A program made the translations under genes and the position numbers. A DNA stretch of 64,000 nucleotides, from contig JADCFQ010000007.1 in assembly GCA_020249435.1 (NCBI GenBank), positions 248,001 through 312,000 of the forward strand. Direction: 5' to 3'. Of the stretch, positions 8,616 to 18,671 are shown piece by piece; position 1 is the first letter of the stretch; each line of letters opens with the position of its first letter. Source of the DNA: Roseomonas sp. (GTDB lineage Bacteria > Pseudomonadota > Alphaproteobacteria > Acetobacterales > Acetobacteraceae). Under the pieces are notes generated by a model. It saw only the letters and a list, made by a program, of their open reading frames with translations, was not told the origin of the DNA and did not search any database.

Positions 8616-11480
8616 ATGACCGGCCATATTCGCATCCGCGGCGCGCGCCAGCACAATCTGAAGAACCTGGACCTTGATATCCCGCGCGATACGCTGACGG
8701 TGATCACGGGGCTTTCGGGTTCGGGCAAATCATCGCTGGCTTTCGATACCATCTATGCCGAAGGCCAAAGGCGCTATGTGGAAAGCCTCTCGGCCTATGC
8801 GCGGCAATTCCTGCAATTGATGCAAAAGCCGGATGTGGATTCGATCGAAGGGCTATCGCCCGCCATATCCATCGAACAGAAAACCACCAGCCATAACCCG
8901 CGTTCCACTGTCGGCACCGTCACGGAAATCCATGATTACATGCGCCTGCTTTGGGCGCGGGTTGGCGTGCCTTATTCGCCCGCCACGGGCCTGCCGATTG
9001 AAGCGCAGACGGTTTCCCAAATGGTGGATCGCGTGATGGGGATGGCGGAAGGCACGCGGCTTTTGCTGCTGGCCCCGGTGGCGCGCGGCAAGAAGGGCGA
9101 ATTCCGCAAGGAATTGGCCGAATTCCAGCGCCGAGGCTTTGAACGCGTCAAAATCAACGGCAAACTCTATCAAATCAGTGAGGCACCGAAGCTCGACAAG
9201 AAGCTCAAGCACGATATTGAAGTGGTGGTGGATCGCGTTGTCGTGCGTGATGGCATCATGCAGCGCCTTGCGGATTCCTTCGAAACCGCGCTGGGTTTGG
9301 CCGATGGCATTGCCTATGCCGAAAACGCCGATGGCGGGGAACGCACAGTCTTTTCCAGCCGCTTCGCCTGCCCGGTTTCGGGCTTCACCATTGAAGAAGT
9401 CGAACCGCGCCTGTTTTCCTTCAATTCACCGCATGGCGCCTGCCCGGTTTGCGATGGGCTCGGCACGGAAAGCTTTTTCGATCCGCAATTGGTCGTACCG
9501 CAGGATGATGTCGCGCTGAAGGATGGCGCCATCATGCCCTGGACGGGCGCGTCATCCCCCTATTACGACCAAACCCTGCAAAGCCTGGCGGCGCATTTCA
9601 AGGTGAAGATGACCACTGCCTGGCAGGAACTTCCCGCCCGCGTGCAGCAGGCCATTCTGCATGGCACGGGCGATGAGGTTGTGACACTCCGCTACAAGGA
9701 TGGGCTCCGCGCCTATGAGGTCAAAAAACCTTTTGAGGGCGTGATCGCCAATCTGGAACGGCGCTTTCGCGAAACCGATAATCCTTGGGTGCGCGAAGAC
9801 CTCTCCCGCTATCAGGCGGAACGGCCTTGCGCGGCTTGCACGGGGCATCGGCTGAAGCCACAATCGCTGGCGGTGAAAGTGGCCAAGCTGCATATCGGCG
9901 AAGCCTCCGCCATGCCCATTCATCGCGCGCGGGATTGGTTCGCTGAGGTGGAAGAAACCCTGACACCGCAGCGGCGCGATATTGCGCGGCGGATCCTGCG
10001 TGAAATCAATGAACGCCTGCAATTTCTGGTGGATGTGGGGCTGGATTATCTCTCCCTCGCGCGGTCTTCCACCACGCTGTCGGGCGGCGAATCGCAGCGC
10101 ATTCGCTTGGCGTCACAGATCGGTTCCGGCCTGACCGGCGTGCTGTATGTGTTGGATGAACCCTCCATCGGCCTGCATCAGCGCGACAATGAAAGGCTGC
10201 TGGTCACGCTGCGGCGGCTCCGCGACCTTGGCAATACTGTGCTGGTCGTCGAGCATGATGAGGATGCGATCCGCAGCGCCGATCATTTGGTGGATATCGG
10301 CCCCGCCGCCGGCAAGGGGGGCGGGCGGCTGGTGGCGCAGGGCAAGCCGGCGGAAGTCGCCGCCAATCCGGCCAGCCTGACGGGGCAATATCTCTCCGGC
10401 ACCAGGCGCATCGAAATTCCCGTAAAGCGCCGCAAGATTGACCCGAAGCGGCAGCTGCGCGTGGTGGGCGCCAGCGGCAACAACCTCAGGCGCCTGAATG
10501 CCGCGCTGCCGCTTGGCACCTTTACCTGTGTCACCGGCGTTTCCGGCGGCGGCAAATCAACGCTGGTGATTGAAACGCTCTACAAGGCCGCAGCGCGGCG
10601 CCTGATGGGCGCGGCGGAGGTGCCGGCGCCGCATGATCGCATCGAAGGGCTCGATCACCTCGACAAGATCATTGATATTGACCAATCGCCGATTGGCCGC
10701 ACGCCACGTTCCAATCCTGCGACTTATACCGGGCTATTCGCACCCATTCGCGATTGGTTCAGCGAATTGCCGGAAAGTCGGGCACGAGGCTACAAGCCAG
10801 GCCGCTTCAGCTTCAATGTGAAGGGCGGGCGGTGCGAGGCCTGCCAGGGCGATGGCGTCATCAAGATTGAGATGCACTTCCTGCCCGATGTCTATGTCAC
10901 CTGCGATACCTGCAAGGGCAAGCGCTACAATCGCGAAACGCTGGATGTGAAGTTCCGCGGCAAATCCATCTCCGATGTTTTGGACATGACGGTGGAGGAA
11001 GGGGAGGAATTCTTCGCCGCCGTCCCCGCGATTCGCGAAAAGCTCTCCGTGCTGCGCAAGGTGGGGCTTGGCTATATCCATCTCGGCCAGCAAGCGACCA
11101 CGCTTTCGGGCGGGGAGGCGCAGCGCATCAAATTGTCCAAGGAGCTGTCGCGCCGCGCCACCGGGCGCACACTCTACATATTGGATGAACCCACCACCGG
11201 GCTGCATTTCGAAGATGTGCGCAAATTGCTTGAAGTGCTGCATGCGCTGGTGGATGCCGGCAATACGGTGGTGGTGATTGAACATAATCTGGAAGTGATA
11301 AAAACGGCCGATTGGGTGCTGGATCTCGGCCCCGAGGGCGGCGAGGGCGGCGGCAAATTGGTCGCGGAAGGCACGCCGGAAGACATCGCGGCGGTGGCCG
11401 AAAGCCATACCGGGCGCTTCCTGGCCCCCTTGTTGCGGGACGCCGCACCAGCGCCGGTGAAGAAGCGCAAGCGGGCCTGA
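8616..11480 (+). CDS. uvrA: excinuclease ABC subunit A
   Basis: This 954-residue protein is the damage-recognition ATPase of nucleotide excision repair, acting with UvrB and UvrC. It has two ABC modules. The first has Walker [10 protein letters not shown] near residue 31 and signature [12 protein letters not shown]. The second has Walker [10 protein letters not shown] and signature [12 protein letters not shown], each followed by a Walker B ending in LDEP. Zinc-binding cysteine pairs are visible as [15 protein letters not shown] and, in the second half, CEACQGDG with CDTCKGKRY. It is preceded by the LexA box at 8556-8570, so SOS induction is expected. The length is normal. Confidence 0.98.
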   Translation: MTGHIRIRGARQHNLKNLDLDIPRDTLTVITGLSGSGKSSLAFDTIYAEGQRRYVESLSAYARQFLQLMQKPDVDSIEGLSPAISIEQKTTSHNPRSTVGTVTEIHDYMRLLWARVGVPYSPATGLPIEAQTVSQMVDRVMGMAEGTRLLLLAPVARGKKGEFRKELAEFQRRGFERVKINGKLYQISEAPKLDKKLKHDIEVVVDRVVVRDGIMQRLADSFETALGLADGIAYAENADGGERTVFSSRFACPVSGFTIEEVEPRLFSFNSPHGACPVCDGLGTESFFDPQLVVPQDDVALKDGAIMPWTGASSPYYDQTLQSLAAHFKVKMTTAWQELPARVQQAILHGTGDEVVTLRYKDGLRAYEVKKPFEGVIANLERRFRETDNPWVREDLSRYQAERPCAACTGHRLKPQSLAVKVAKLHIGEASAMPIHRARDWFAEVEETLTPQRRDIARRILREINERLQFLVDVGLDYLSLARSSTTLSGGESQRIRLASQIGSGLTGVLYVLDEPSIGLHQRDNERLLVTLRRLRDLGNTVLVVEHDEDAIRSADHLVDIGPAAGKGGGRLVAQGKPAEVAANPASLTGQYLSGTRRIEIPVKRRKIDPKRQLRVVGASGNNLRRLNAALPLGTFTCVTGVSGGGKSTLVIETLYKAAARRLMGAAEVPAPHDRIEGLDHLDKIIDIDQSPIGRTPRSNPATYTGLFAPIRDWFSELPESRARGYKPGRFSFNVKGGRCEACQGDGVIKIEMHFLPDVYVTCDTCKGKRYNRETLDVKFRGKSISDVLDMTVEEGEEFFAAVPAIREKLSVLRKVGLGYIHLGQQATTLSGGEAQRIKLSKELSRRATGRTLYILDEPTTGLHFEDVRKLLEVLHALVDAGNTVVVIEHNLEVIKTADWVLDLGPEGGEGGGKLVAEGTPEDIAAVAESHTGRFLAPLLRDAAPAPVKKRKRA

Positions 11481-11550
11481 ACCGCTTCGCCTTCCCTTCG
11501 CCCGGCTTCCCGTCTATCCCGGCAGCCCCACCCCCGAGGGAGAGAACCCC

Positions 11551-12249
11551 ATGCCCGCCTGGCTGCCCGAATTGGCGGCTTCGGTCTTTGCGACCATCAT
11601 CGCCATCACGCTGCATGAAGCGGCGCATGGCTATGCGGCGCGTGCGCTCGGCGATGATACGGCGGCGCGGATGGGGCGGCTTAGCCTGAACCCGATCCGC
11701 CATGTGGATATGGTCGGCACCATCCTGCTGCCAGGGTTTTTGTTGGTTTCACAACTGCTTACCATTGGCCGGGTGGAGGCCATGTTCGGCTGGGCCAAAC
11801 CCGTCCCGGTCAATATCTGGCAGCTCCGCAACCCGCGCTACGGCATGGTGGCGGTGGCGGCGGCCGGGCCGGCGACGAATTTCGCCCTTGCCCTGGCGGC
11901 GGGGCTGGCCGCCCATGTGGTGGAACCCTGGCAAGCCAGCCTGGGGGCAGATGGCACTGCCTTTGCCTATCGCGCCTTTGGCCTGTTTATCCTGGCTAAT
12001 CTGGTGCTTGGGCTGTTCAACCTCTTTCCCATGCCGCCCTTGGATGGCGGGCGCATCGCGGTTGGGCTGCTGCCGCGCACCCCCGCCATGGCACTCGCGC
12101 GGATCGAACCTTATGGCCTGCTGCTGGTCATGTTTGGCCTGTTCATCCTGCCCCATTTGGTTCCGGGCTACGACCCCATGGGCTGGTTTTTTCGGGGGGT
12201 GGTTGCGCCCGCCTTCGATTTCGTTCTCATGCTCACCGGACACGGGTAA
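11551..12249 (+). CDS. site-2 protease family (M50) membrane metalloprotease
   Basis: This is an intramembrane zinc metalloprotease of 232 residues with several hydrophobic segments. The zinc motif HEAAH (HExxH) lies in the first membrane segment near residue 24. The third-ligand motif in a later segment reads NLFPMPPLDGGRIA (N-PxPxxDGG), as in the short S2P/SpoIVFB-like proteins common in bacteria. It lacks a PDZ domain. The ATG follows GGGAGAG. It is immediately upstream of scpA, a frequent arrangement in alphaproteobacteria. The substrate is unknown. Confidence 0.92.
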   Translation: MPAWLPELAASVFATIIAITLHEAAHGYAARALGDDTAARMGRLSLNPIRHVDMVGTILLPGFLLVSQLLTIGRVEAMFGWAKPVPVNIWQLRNPRYGMVAVAAAGPATNFALALAAGLAAHVVEPWQASLGADGTAFAYRAFGLFILANLVLGLFNLFPMPPLDGGRIAVGLLPRTPAMALARIEPYGLLLVMFGLFILPHLVPGYDPMGWFFRGVVAPAFDFVLMLTGHG

Positions 12250-12258
12250 CGGGACCAG

Positions 12259-13020
12259 ATGAGCGACTCCTCCCTCCAATTGCAGCTTGATGGCTATGAA
12301 GGCCCGCTTGATCTGCTGCTGGAACTCGCCCGGGCGCAGAAGGTGGATCTGGCCAAGATCTCCATCGTCGCCCTGGTCGAGCAATATCTGGCGGTGATTG
12401 AAGGCGCGCGCCGCATTCGGCTGGAATTGGCGGCGGATTGGCTGGTGATGGCCGCCTGGCTTGCCTGGCTCAAATCCCGCCTGTTGATCCCGCCGGAACA
12501 GGTGGAAGGCGAAGATGCCGAAGCGCTCGCCGAGGCGCTGACGGATCGGCTGGCAACGCTGGAGCGCATGCGCGCTGCCGCGCTGTGGTTGAACCGCCGC
12601 CCCTGGCTTGGCCATGATGTCTTTGCCCGCGGCGCCCCGGAACGGCTGAAGGTGGAAGACCGTTCCGGCATCTCCGCCGATCTGCCGGCGCTGCTGCAAG
12701 CCTATGTCACCGGGCGCCGCCGGGCCTTGGCCGCGCGCCCCTATCGGCCCAAGCCGCGCAAGCTTTTCACCGTGCAGGAAGCCTTGGATCGGCTCACCAA
12801 GCTGGTCGGCGCCCTGCCAAGCTGGTCCGAATTGCGCGCCTTTCTGCCGGAAGGCTTTGACGATCCGGTGGAGCAGCGCACCGCCTTGGCCAGCACCCTG
12901 ATCGCGGGCTTGGAAATGGCGCGCGGCGGCAGGATAGAATTGCACCAGGAAGCGGCCTTCGCGCCGATCATGATCCGCCCGCGTGTGGAAGAAGAGGGCA
13001 GCGATGGAAGAACCGACTGA
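12259..13020 (+). CDS. scpA: segregation and condensation protein A
   Basis: This is the kleisin subunit of the bacterial SMC-ScpAB condensin, which compacts and helps segregate the chromosome. The protein has 253 residues. The start LDGYEGPLDLLLELARAQKV is the typical N-terminal SMC-binding region (YxGPLDLLL). The C-terminal winged-helix part reads VEQRTALASTLIAGLEMARG, with an E(x)R-type kleisin pattern. It begins 9 bases after the M50 gene and overlaps scpB by 17 bases. Confidence 0.95.
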   Translation: MSDSSLQLQLDGYEGPLDLLLELARAQKVDLAKISIVALVEQYLAVIEGARRIRLELAADWLVMAAWLAWLKSRLLIPPEQVEGEDAEALAEALTDRLATLERMRAAALWLNRRPWLGHDVFARGAPERLKVEDRSGISADLPALLQAYVTGRRRALAARPYRPKPRKLFTVQEALDRLTKLVGALPSWSELRAFLPEGFDDPVEQRTALASTLIAGLEMARGGRIELHQEAAFAPIMIRPRVEEEGSDGRTD

Positions 13021-13672
13021 AACCCCAACGCCCGAGGCTCCTGCCGCGCCGGATGAGGCGACCATGGCGGCGGCGCTCCGCATTGCGGAGGCGGTGATTT
13101 TCGCCGCCGACCGCCCGGTATCGCCGCAAACCCTGGCCGCTGTGCTGCCGGAAGGCGTTTCCGCCACTTCTGCCTGCGCGGCGCTTGCCGCCGCCTATGA
13201 AGGGCGCGGCGTGGTGCTGGCTGAAATCGGCGGCGGCTATGCCTTCCGCACGGCGGCGGACCTCGCGCCCCGGCTCACCAAGGTGGTCGAAAGCCCGCGC
13301 CGCCTACCGCGCGCGGCGATGGAAGCGCTTGCCATCATCGCTTATCACCAGCCCTGCACGCGGGGCGATGTGGAAGAAATCCGCGGTGCCACTCTCGCAC
13401 AGACCACCCTGGAATCGCTGCTGGAACTCGGCCTGGTGGCGCCGCGCGGGCGGCGGGAAGTGCCTGGCCGGCCCACGCTTTGGGGCACCACGCCGAAGTT
13501 TCTGGAACAATTCTCCCTGAAATCGCTGGCCGATCTGCCGCGCAAGGAAGAATTGGTCACCGGCGATGCGCCGCCCTTGCCCGGCCTGAACGCCCCGGTC
13601 ATCCCGGACGAAGCCGAGGAAGAAGCCCCCTCCGCCACCCCCGAAGCCGCCGAGGAAGCCAGCGAAAGGTGA
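13004..13672 (+). CDS. scpB: segregation and condensation protein B
   Basis: This is the partner of ScpA in the SMC condensin, with 222 residues in tandem winged helices. Conserved blocks are ALRIAEAVIFAADRPVS at the N terminus, AMEALAIIAYHQPCTRGDVE and the segment WGTTPKFLEQFSLKSLADLP. The start is placed at the ATG inside scpA (13004), after AAGAGGGC, because upstream codons are not conserved. The C-terminal 25 residues are a Glu/Ala/Pro tail. Its stop overlaps the GTG of the next gene. Confidence 0.95.
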   Translation: MEEPTETPTPEAPAAPDEATMAAALRIAEAVIFAADRPVSPQTLAAVLPEGVSATSACAALAAAYEGRGVVLAEIGGGYAFRTAADLAPRLTKVVESPRRLPRAAMEALAIIAYHQPCTRGDVEEIRGATLAQTTLESLLELGLVAPRGRREVPGRPTLWGTTPKFLEQFSLKSLADLPRKEELVTGDAPPLPGLNAPVIPDEAEEEAPSATPEAAEEASER

Positions 13673-14712
13673 GCCTCAGCTTCGCCGATATCCGCCATGC
13701 CTATGGCGCGCGGGAGGTTCTGGCCGGCATTGAGCTAAGTGTCGCGGCGGGGGAGATTGTCTGCCTGCTCGGTGCCTCCGGCTGCGGCAAGACCACGCTG
13801 TTGCGGCTGGCGGCAGGGCTTGAACCGCTCCAGCATGGGCGGATTGAAATCGGTGGCCGGCTGATTGCTGAAGCGGGCCGGGAAGTGCCGCCGGAAGCGC
13901 GGCATATCGGCTTTGTCTTTCAGGATTACGCGCTGTTTCCGCATCTGACCGTGGCGGAAAACGTCGCCTTCGGGCTGCGCTTCGCCCCGCGCGGCGAAAG
14001 GGTCTGGCGCGTGATGGATGCACTGGCGCGCGTGGGGCTGGAAGCCTTCCAGAACGCCTTTCCCCATATGCTCTCGGGCGGGCAGCAGCAGCGCGTGGCA
14101 CTTGCCCGCGCGCTGGCACCGCGCCCCACCGTGCTGTTGTTGGATGAGGCTTTCGCCAGCCTGGATGCGCGGCTCCGTGAGAAAGTGCGCGATGACACGC
14201 TGCATGTGCTGCAGGAAGCCGGCATCGCGACCCTGCTGGTGACGCATGACGCCGAAGAAGCCATGTTCATGGGCGACCGCATCGCCCTGATGCGGCAGGG
14301 CCGCATTTTGCAGGTGGGCGCGCCGGAGGTGCTCTATTTGGCCCCCGCGGATCGCTATGTCGCCAGCTTTTTGGGTGAGGTGAATAGCCTGCCCGCCCGC
14401 ATCACGGCTGGCCTGGCTGAGACCGCACTTGGCGCCCTGGCCGCCCCAGGCTTTGCGGAAGGCGCCGAGGTTGAGGTGCTGGTGCGGCCAGAGGGGCTGA
14501 AGCTTGGTGTCGAAGGCCCGGTGGTGGAGGTTGAAGCCTTCCGCCTGCTCGGCGCCACCACGCTGGCCCATCTGGCGCTGCCCGATGGCGCGGGCGGGCT
14601 TTTGCACCTGCATGCCAGGTTGCCCCCGGGGCGGAGCCTCCGCCGAGGGGAACGAATCGCCGTCGCACTCGACCCCGAACGCGCCTTTGTCTTCCCGCGC
14701 GCTGAGACATGA
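13669..14712 (+). CDS. ABC transporter ATP-binding protein (FbpC/PotA type)
   Basis: This 347-residue importer ATPase energises uptake of a solute such as iron, polyamine or sulfate; the substrate is not readable. Walker A is GASGCGKTT near residue 37, the Q-loop follows in GFVFQDYALFPHLTV, the ABC signature is LSGGQQQRVALARAL, Walker B ends in LLLDEAFASLD and the H-loop is TLLVTHDAEEA. A C-terminal TOBE-like region (about 235-345) has the typical VLVRPEGLKL stretch. The start is a GTG that overlaps the scpB stop; a longer open frame from inside scpB is not conserved. No permease or binding protein is adjacent, and the gene occupies the place usually held by tatA. Confidence 0.87.
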   Translation: MSLSFADIRHAYGAREVLAGIELSVAAGEIVCLLGASGCGKTTLLRLAAGLEPLQHGRIEIGGRLIAEAGREVPPEARHIGFVFQDYALFPHLTVAENVAFGLRFAPRGERVWRVMDALARVGLEAFQNAFPHMLSGGQQQRVALARALAPRPTVLLLDEAFASLDARLREKVRDDTLHVLQEAGIATLLVTHDAEEAMFMGDRIALMRQGRILQVGAPEVLYLAPADRYVASFLGEVNSLPARITAGLAETALGALAAPGFAEGAEVEVLVRPEGLKLGVEGPVVEVEAFRLLGATTLAHLALPDGAGGLLHLHARLPPGRSLRRGERIAVALDPERAFVFPRAET

Positions 14713-14823
14713 CAGCGCTTTTATTCAAGGCTCGGGCACGCCATATCGGGGCGGTTGGCGCGCATCCGGCTTCCTGCTAACGGAACCTTCCCGACAGAGT
14801 GAAGCGCGCGGGCAAAGGATAGC

Positions 14824-15297
14824 ATGTTCGACCTCGCCTGGTCAGAAATCGCCGTGATCGCGGTTGTTGCCGTGGTTGTCATCGGCCCGAAGGATTTGCC
14901 GGAGGCCATTCGCGGTGTCGCGAAGGGCATTCAGAAGCTGCGCCGCATGGCCGGCGAATTCCAGCAACAGGCCGATGAACTGGTGCGCGAAGCGAAGCTA
15001 GATGATGTGCGCAATTCCATCCAGGAAATGAAGAGCACCATCAACGATATCCGCAGCTTCGACATCAAGGGTGAAATCGAAAAGGCCGTGGATGCGGATG
15101 GCACGGTGCGCAAGACCCTCGCCGAAGATCCGTTGCGCGACACTTTCATGCCGCCGCCGCCCTTGCCGCCAGTCCCTGATTCGCCTGCCTTCGTGCCGCC
15201 AACGGTTGCGCGTTTTGCTGCCCCATTGCCGCCAGCGCCTGAACCCGCGCCTGCCCCGCCTGCTGCGTCATCCACCCCGCCTGCCGCCAGCGTTTGA
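14824..15297 (+). CDS. tatB: Sec-independent protein translocase TatB
   Basis: TatB forms the substrate-recognition complex with TatC for twin-arginine export. The 157-residue protein has one N-terminal membrane segment, LAWSEIAVIAVVAVVVIGPK, followed by the glycine-proline hinge and the amphipathic helix DLPEAIRGVAKGIQKLRR. A charged region and a proline/alanine-rich tail come last. The GPKDLPEAIR motif supports TatB over TatA. The ATG follows AAAGGAT. tatC begins 9 bases after the stop. No tatA lies upstream; it must be elsewhere. Confidence 0.93.
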   Translation: MFDLAWSEIAVIAVVAVVVIGPKDLPEAIRGVAKGIQKLRRMAGEFQQQADELVREAKLDDVRNSIQEMKSTINDIRSFDIKGEIEKAVDADGTVRKTLAEDPLRDTFMPPPPLPPVPDSPAFVPPTVARFAAPLPPAPEPAPAPPAASSTPPAASV

Positions 15298-15306
15298 GGA
15301 ATTTCC

Positions 15307-16104
15307 GTGTCCACCACCCGGGATGACGATCAGATAAACGACAAGGCCATGCCGCTCATGGACCATTTGAAGGAGCTGCGCACGCGGCTTCTCTGGTCCG
15401 TTGGCGCTTTCGGTATTGCGTTTGCGGTCTGCTATTATTTCTCGCCGCAGATTTATGCCTTTCTGGCGCAGCCCTTGGCCGATATTCTGGCCAAGCAGGG
15501 CGGCGGTGATCGGCGCATGATCTTCACCGCACTCTATGAAGCCTTCTTCACCTATTTGAAGGTGGCGTTCTTTGCGGCGGTGTGCGTTTCCTTCCCGATG
15601 TGGGCAACGCAGCTTTGGTTGTTTGTCGCCCCCGGCCTGTATCGCAGTGAAAAACGCGCGATCATGCCCTTCCTGATCGCGTCACCCTTTCTGTTCTTGG
15701 CGGGCGCGTCGCTCGCCTATTTCTTCATCTTCCCACTGGCCTGGCAATTCTTCATCTCCTTCGAAACGCCGCCCGGTTCGGGTGGCATTCCGGTGCAATT
15801 GGAAGCGAAGGTCGGTGAATATTTGTCGCTGGTCATGCATATGATCCTGGCCTTTGGCATTGCGTTCCAATTGCCGGTGCTGCTCACGCTTTTGTGTCGG
15901 GTTGGGATTTTGAATGTCGAAAGCCTGCGCAAGGGACGGCGCTATGCCATTGTTGGCATGTTCGTGGCCGCCGCAGTGCTGACGCCGCCAGATGTGATCA
16001 GCCAGATCGGCTTGGCGGTGCCGTTGATCCTGCTTTATGAACTCTCAATCCTGGCGGCGCGGTGGATGACACCGAAGACCGAAGACGAGAGCAGCAAGAC
16101 GTAA
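15307..16104 (+). CDS. tatC: Sec-independent protein translocase TatC
   Basis: This is the polytopic core of the Tat translocase, binding the twin-arginine signal. The 265-residue protein has six predicted membrane segments. The N-terminal cytoplasmic motif MPLMDHLKELRTRLL contains the conserved E-L-R, and the block around LFVAPGLYRSEKRAIMPF matches the family (F-x-x-P-G-L-x-x-x-E-K). FGIAFQLPVLLTLL is the conserved Glu/Gln-containing segment. The start is GTG. Exported candidates in this window include DctP, whose signal has a twin-arginine-like RR-GFLK motif. Confidence 0.96.
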   Translation: MSTTRDDDQINDKAMPLMDHLKELRTRLLWSVGAFGIAFAVCYYFSPQIYAFLAQPLADILAKQGGGDRRMIFTALYEAFFTYLKVAFFAAVCVSFPMWATQLWLFVAPGLYRSEKRAIMPFLIASPFLFLAGASLAYFFIFPLAWQFFISFETPPGSGGIPVQLEAKVGEYLSLVMHMILAFGIAFQLPVLLTLLCRVGILNVESLRKGRRYAIVGMFVAAAVLTPPDVISQIGLAVPLILLYELSILAARWMTPKTEDESSKT

Positions 16105-16128
16105 CGATCCGACTGAAGGGTCCGGAAC

Positions 16129-17400
16129 ATGCATGACATAAGGCAATTGCGCGCCGACCCGGCGGCTTTCGATGCGGCTTTGGCGCGGCGCGGCATGGCC
16201 CCGGCGGCGGCTGGCATTTTGGCGCATGATGAAGCGCGCCGCGCGGCACAAACCGCGTTGCAGGAAAAGCAGGCGCGGCGCAATGCGCTGTCCAAGGATA
16301 TCGGGATCGCCAAGCGCCAGGGCGCCGATACGGCGGCGCTGGAAGCCGAAGCGGTGCAACTGCGCGATGACATGGCCGCCCTGGAAGCCGAAGCCGCCAA
16401 GGCCGAAGCCGCGCAACAGGCTGTGCTGGAAACCCTGCCCAATATCCTTGACGCCGAAGTGCCTGATGGGCGCGATGAAAGCGCCAATCTGGTGCAGCAT
16501 CAGCATGGCTCGCCGCCGGCATTTCCCTTCACCCCTAAGCAGCATTTCGAATTGGGCGAAGCGCTTGGGCTGATGGATTTCGCCACCGCCGCCAAGCTTG
16601 CCGGCGCGCGCTTCACGGTGCTGAAAGGTGCGCTCGCACGCTTGGAACGCGCCCTTGGCCAATGGATGCTCAACCTCCACACTGAGGCGCATGGCTATAC
16701 CGAAAGCGCCGTGCCGCTTTTGGTGAATGACACCACCATGTATGGCACCGGCCAATTGCCGAAATTCGCCGAGGATTTGTTCCGCACCACCGATGGCCGC
16801 TGGCTGATCCCAACTGCCGAAGTGCCGCTGACCAATTTCGCCGCGCAGGAGATCACGGCAGAAGCCGATCTTCCCATCCGCCTGACCGCGCTTTCGCCCT
16901 GCTTCCGGTCTGAAGCCGGCAGCGCCGGGCGCGATACGCGCGGCATGCTGCGCCAGCATCAATTCGCCAAGGTGGAACTCGTTTCCATCGTGAAGCCGGC
17001 AGACAGCGACGCCGAACATGAACGCATGACGCGCTGTGCGGAACGCGTGCTGACCGAATTGGGCCTGGTCTGGCGGCGGATTATTCTATGCGCCGGCGAT
17101 ACGGGGTTTGGTGCCGCACGCACCTATGATCTGGAAGTCTGGCTGCCCGGCCAGCAGGCGTGGCGAGAGATTTCATCCTGCTCCAATTGCCGGGATTTCC
17201 AGGCCCGGCGCATGAGCGCACGCTACCGCGCCAAGGACGCCAAGGGCACGAATTTCCTCCATACGCTGAACGGGTCCGGCGTGGCCGTGGGGCGCGCCCT
17301 GATTGCTGTGCTGGAAACCCATCAGCAGGCGGATGGCAGCATCGCCATTCCGGAAGTGCTGCGGCCCTATATGGGCGGCATGGCGCGGCTTGGTGCTTAA
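16129..17400 (+). CDS. serS: seryl-tRNA synthetase
   Basis: This class II aminoacyl-tRNA synthetase charges tRNA-Ser (and tRNA-Sec if present), with 423 residues. The start [20 protein letters not shown] precedes the long N-terminal coiled-coil arm (about 30-105). Class II motif 2 is the block [20 protein letters not shown] and motif 3 is [24 protein letters not shown] is also present. It is co-oriented with tatBC after 24 bases. Its TAA stop overlaps the TAA of the convergent lytic transglycosylase gene within TTAA. Confidence 0.98.
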   Translation: MHDIRQLRADPAAFDAALARRGMAPAAAGILAHDEARRAAQTALQEKQARRNALSKDIGIAKRQGADTAALEAEAVQLRDDMAALEAEAAKAEAAQQAVLETLPNILDAEVPDGRDESANLVQHQHGSPPAFPFTPKQHFELGEALGLMDFATAAKLAGARFTVLKGALARLERALGQWMLNLHTEAHGYTESAVPLLVNDTTMYGTGQLPKFAEDLFRTTDGRWLIPTAEVPLTNFAAQEITAEADLPIRLTALSPCFRSEAGSAGRDTRGMLRQHQFAKVELVSIVKPADSDAEHERMTRCAERVLTELGLVWRRIILCAGDTGFGAARTYDLEVWLPGQQAWREISSCSNCRDFQARRMSARYRAKDAKGTNFLHTLNGSGVAVGRALIAVLETHQQADGSIAIPEVLRPYMGGMARLGA

Positions 17401-18305
17401 CGCCGCGCGCCGCCCGCTGCCGGGCGCGCTTCTGCAACCTCGGTCGCGGGATTGCCCGCTTTTGGCAGGCACATGATGCGCGTGCGCGTCGCCGGGCCAG
17501 GGGCGCCGCCACCGCGCAGGCGCAAGTCAACCTCCGGCGTCGTGGGCACAGGTTTCAGGCTTGGTTCACGCGCGCCAATCAGCATCACCGCACCGCGCCC
17601 CGAAGCGCAGAGCCCCGCCATGGCAGGGCCGGGGAGTGGAATCACCCCAGGCGCGGGACCTGGGACAAAGCCTTGGCCGCTCAATGCCGCCATGACGCGC
17701 TGCTGATAGATCAGGCCGCGTTCCGGCGTGGCAGAGTGATACAGGGCAACCGCCTGGTTCCAATCCCCGGTACGCGCGTGCAGGCTTTTCAGATAGCGCA
17801 CCGCATAGGCGACATTGGTGGCCGGGTCGAAGCCTGCCTCCAGATTGGGGAAGGCATCCGGGTGATGCAGCAAATTGATCTGCATGCAGCCGATATCAAT
17901 GGAGCGCACACCGCGTGCCTGGATCGCGCGCACTTCCTGGATCGCCTCGGCATTGGAGGCTGCATAGCGGCCATCACCGGCGGCGTTATAGGACCAGGGC
18001 CAGGGCTGCACGCTGCCATCCGGCGCGCGGCGCCCGGTTTCAACCTTGGCAACGGCGCCAAGCAAACCTGGCGGCATGCCTGCATCACGCTCTGCCGCTG
18101 CAATGGCAGCGGCGCAAAGCCCCCAGGGTTCGGGAAGCGCAGGCGGCGCGGGGCGCGCGGCGGCATTGGTCGCGGCGGGGCGTTGCGGGCTGGCGGGCCT
18201 ATCGGGCGCGGCGAAAGCAGTCAGCGGGGCCAACAAAAAAACGCCAAGGCCAAGCCAAAGCTTGGCGGCACCCAGGCCAAAAACCGATCCCGCTGGCTTT
18301 CCCAT
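17397..18305 (-). CDS. lytic transglycosylase (SLT domain) protein
   Basis: This is a secreted murein lytic transglycosylase of about 302 residues, cleaving the MurNAc-GlcNAc bond of peptidoglycan. A signal sequence [17 protein letters not shown] is followed by a Pro/Ala-rich stretch, then the SLT domain. There the catalytic Glu lies in [13 protein letters not shown], followed by [14 protein letters not shown] and the [13 protein letters not shown] block. The C-terminal 90 residues are low complexity. The start at 18305 is preferred because AGGGA is 6 bases upstream, whereas it abuts the ATG at 18311. It converges on serS. Confidence 0.88.
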   Translation of the reverse strand: MGKPAGSVFGLGAAKLWLGLGVFLLAPLTAFAAPDRPASPQRPAATNAAARPAPPALPEPWGLCAAAIAAAERDAGMPPGLLGAVAKVETGRRAPDGSVQPWPWSYNAAGDGRYAASNAEAIQEVRAIQARGVRSIDIGCMQINLLHHPDAFPNLEAGFDPATNVAYAVRYLKSLHARTGDWNQAVALYHSATPERGLIYQQRVMAALSGQGFVPGPAPGVIPLPGPAMAGLCASGRGAVMLIGAREPSLKPVPTTPEVDLRLRGGGAPGPATRTRIMCLPKAGNPATEVAEARPAAGGARR

Positions 18306-18352
18306 GCGCATTCCCTAGGCCCGCGCGCTGCCCTAGGTCAACCGAAACCCGC

Positions 18353-18655
18353 TCAGAAATGATCTGCCCGCAGCACCTGGCAATCCGAAAGCGTCACAAT
18401 TGCGGGCCGCGCGCCGAGCAATTCACCCTCTGCCGCCAGCACTTGCTGCGCGACCTCTGCCGAGGTGATGCACAGCACCAGCACATTGTCATCAACGCCG
18501 CCCGGGTCTCCCGCGCGGCGAATCCCCTGATGGCCGCGCCCGGCCAGCACGGGCAGGATGGTCCAGCCAGTGGCACCCATGCGGTCCAGCAGCAGGGTTA
18601 CTGCCTCGGCCCGCACGGCCTCCACAATGATTTCGATGCGCTTGCGCGTATGCAT
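18353..18655 (-). CDS. sbtB: PII-like signalling protein SbtB
   Basis: This small ferredoxin-fold PII-like protein of 100 residues is encoded 16 bases after the SbtA-type transporter. In cyanobacteria SbtB binds adenine nucleotides, including cAMP, and inhibits SbtA. The core KRIEIIVEAVRAEAVTLLL, the GATGWTILP strand and the short T-loop region GRGHQGIRRAGDPGG are visible. The C terminus ends CQVLRADHF without the extended redox cysteine loop of some cyanobacterial forms. The start at the ATG after GGGG excludes a leader overlapping sbtA. Its function is inferred from fold and partner gene. Confidence 0.85.
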   Translation of the reverse strand: MHTRKRIEIIVEAVRAEAVTLLLDRMGATGWTILPVLAGRGHQGIRRAGDPGGVDDNVLVLCITSAEVAQQVLAAEGELLGARPAIVTLSDCQVLRADHF

Positions 18656-18671
18656 ATCCCCGACCCCCCGT

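Noticed and set aside
11749-13167. 472-codon minus-strand open frame over scpA and the M50 gene
   Set aside because: It covers two well-defined genes in the other direction and has a Gln/His/Arg-rich composition typical of shadow frames.
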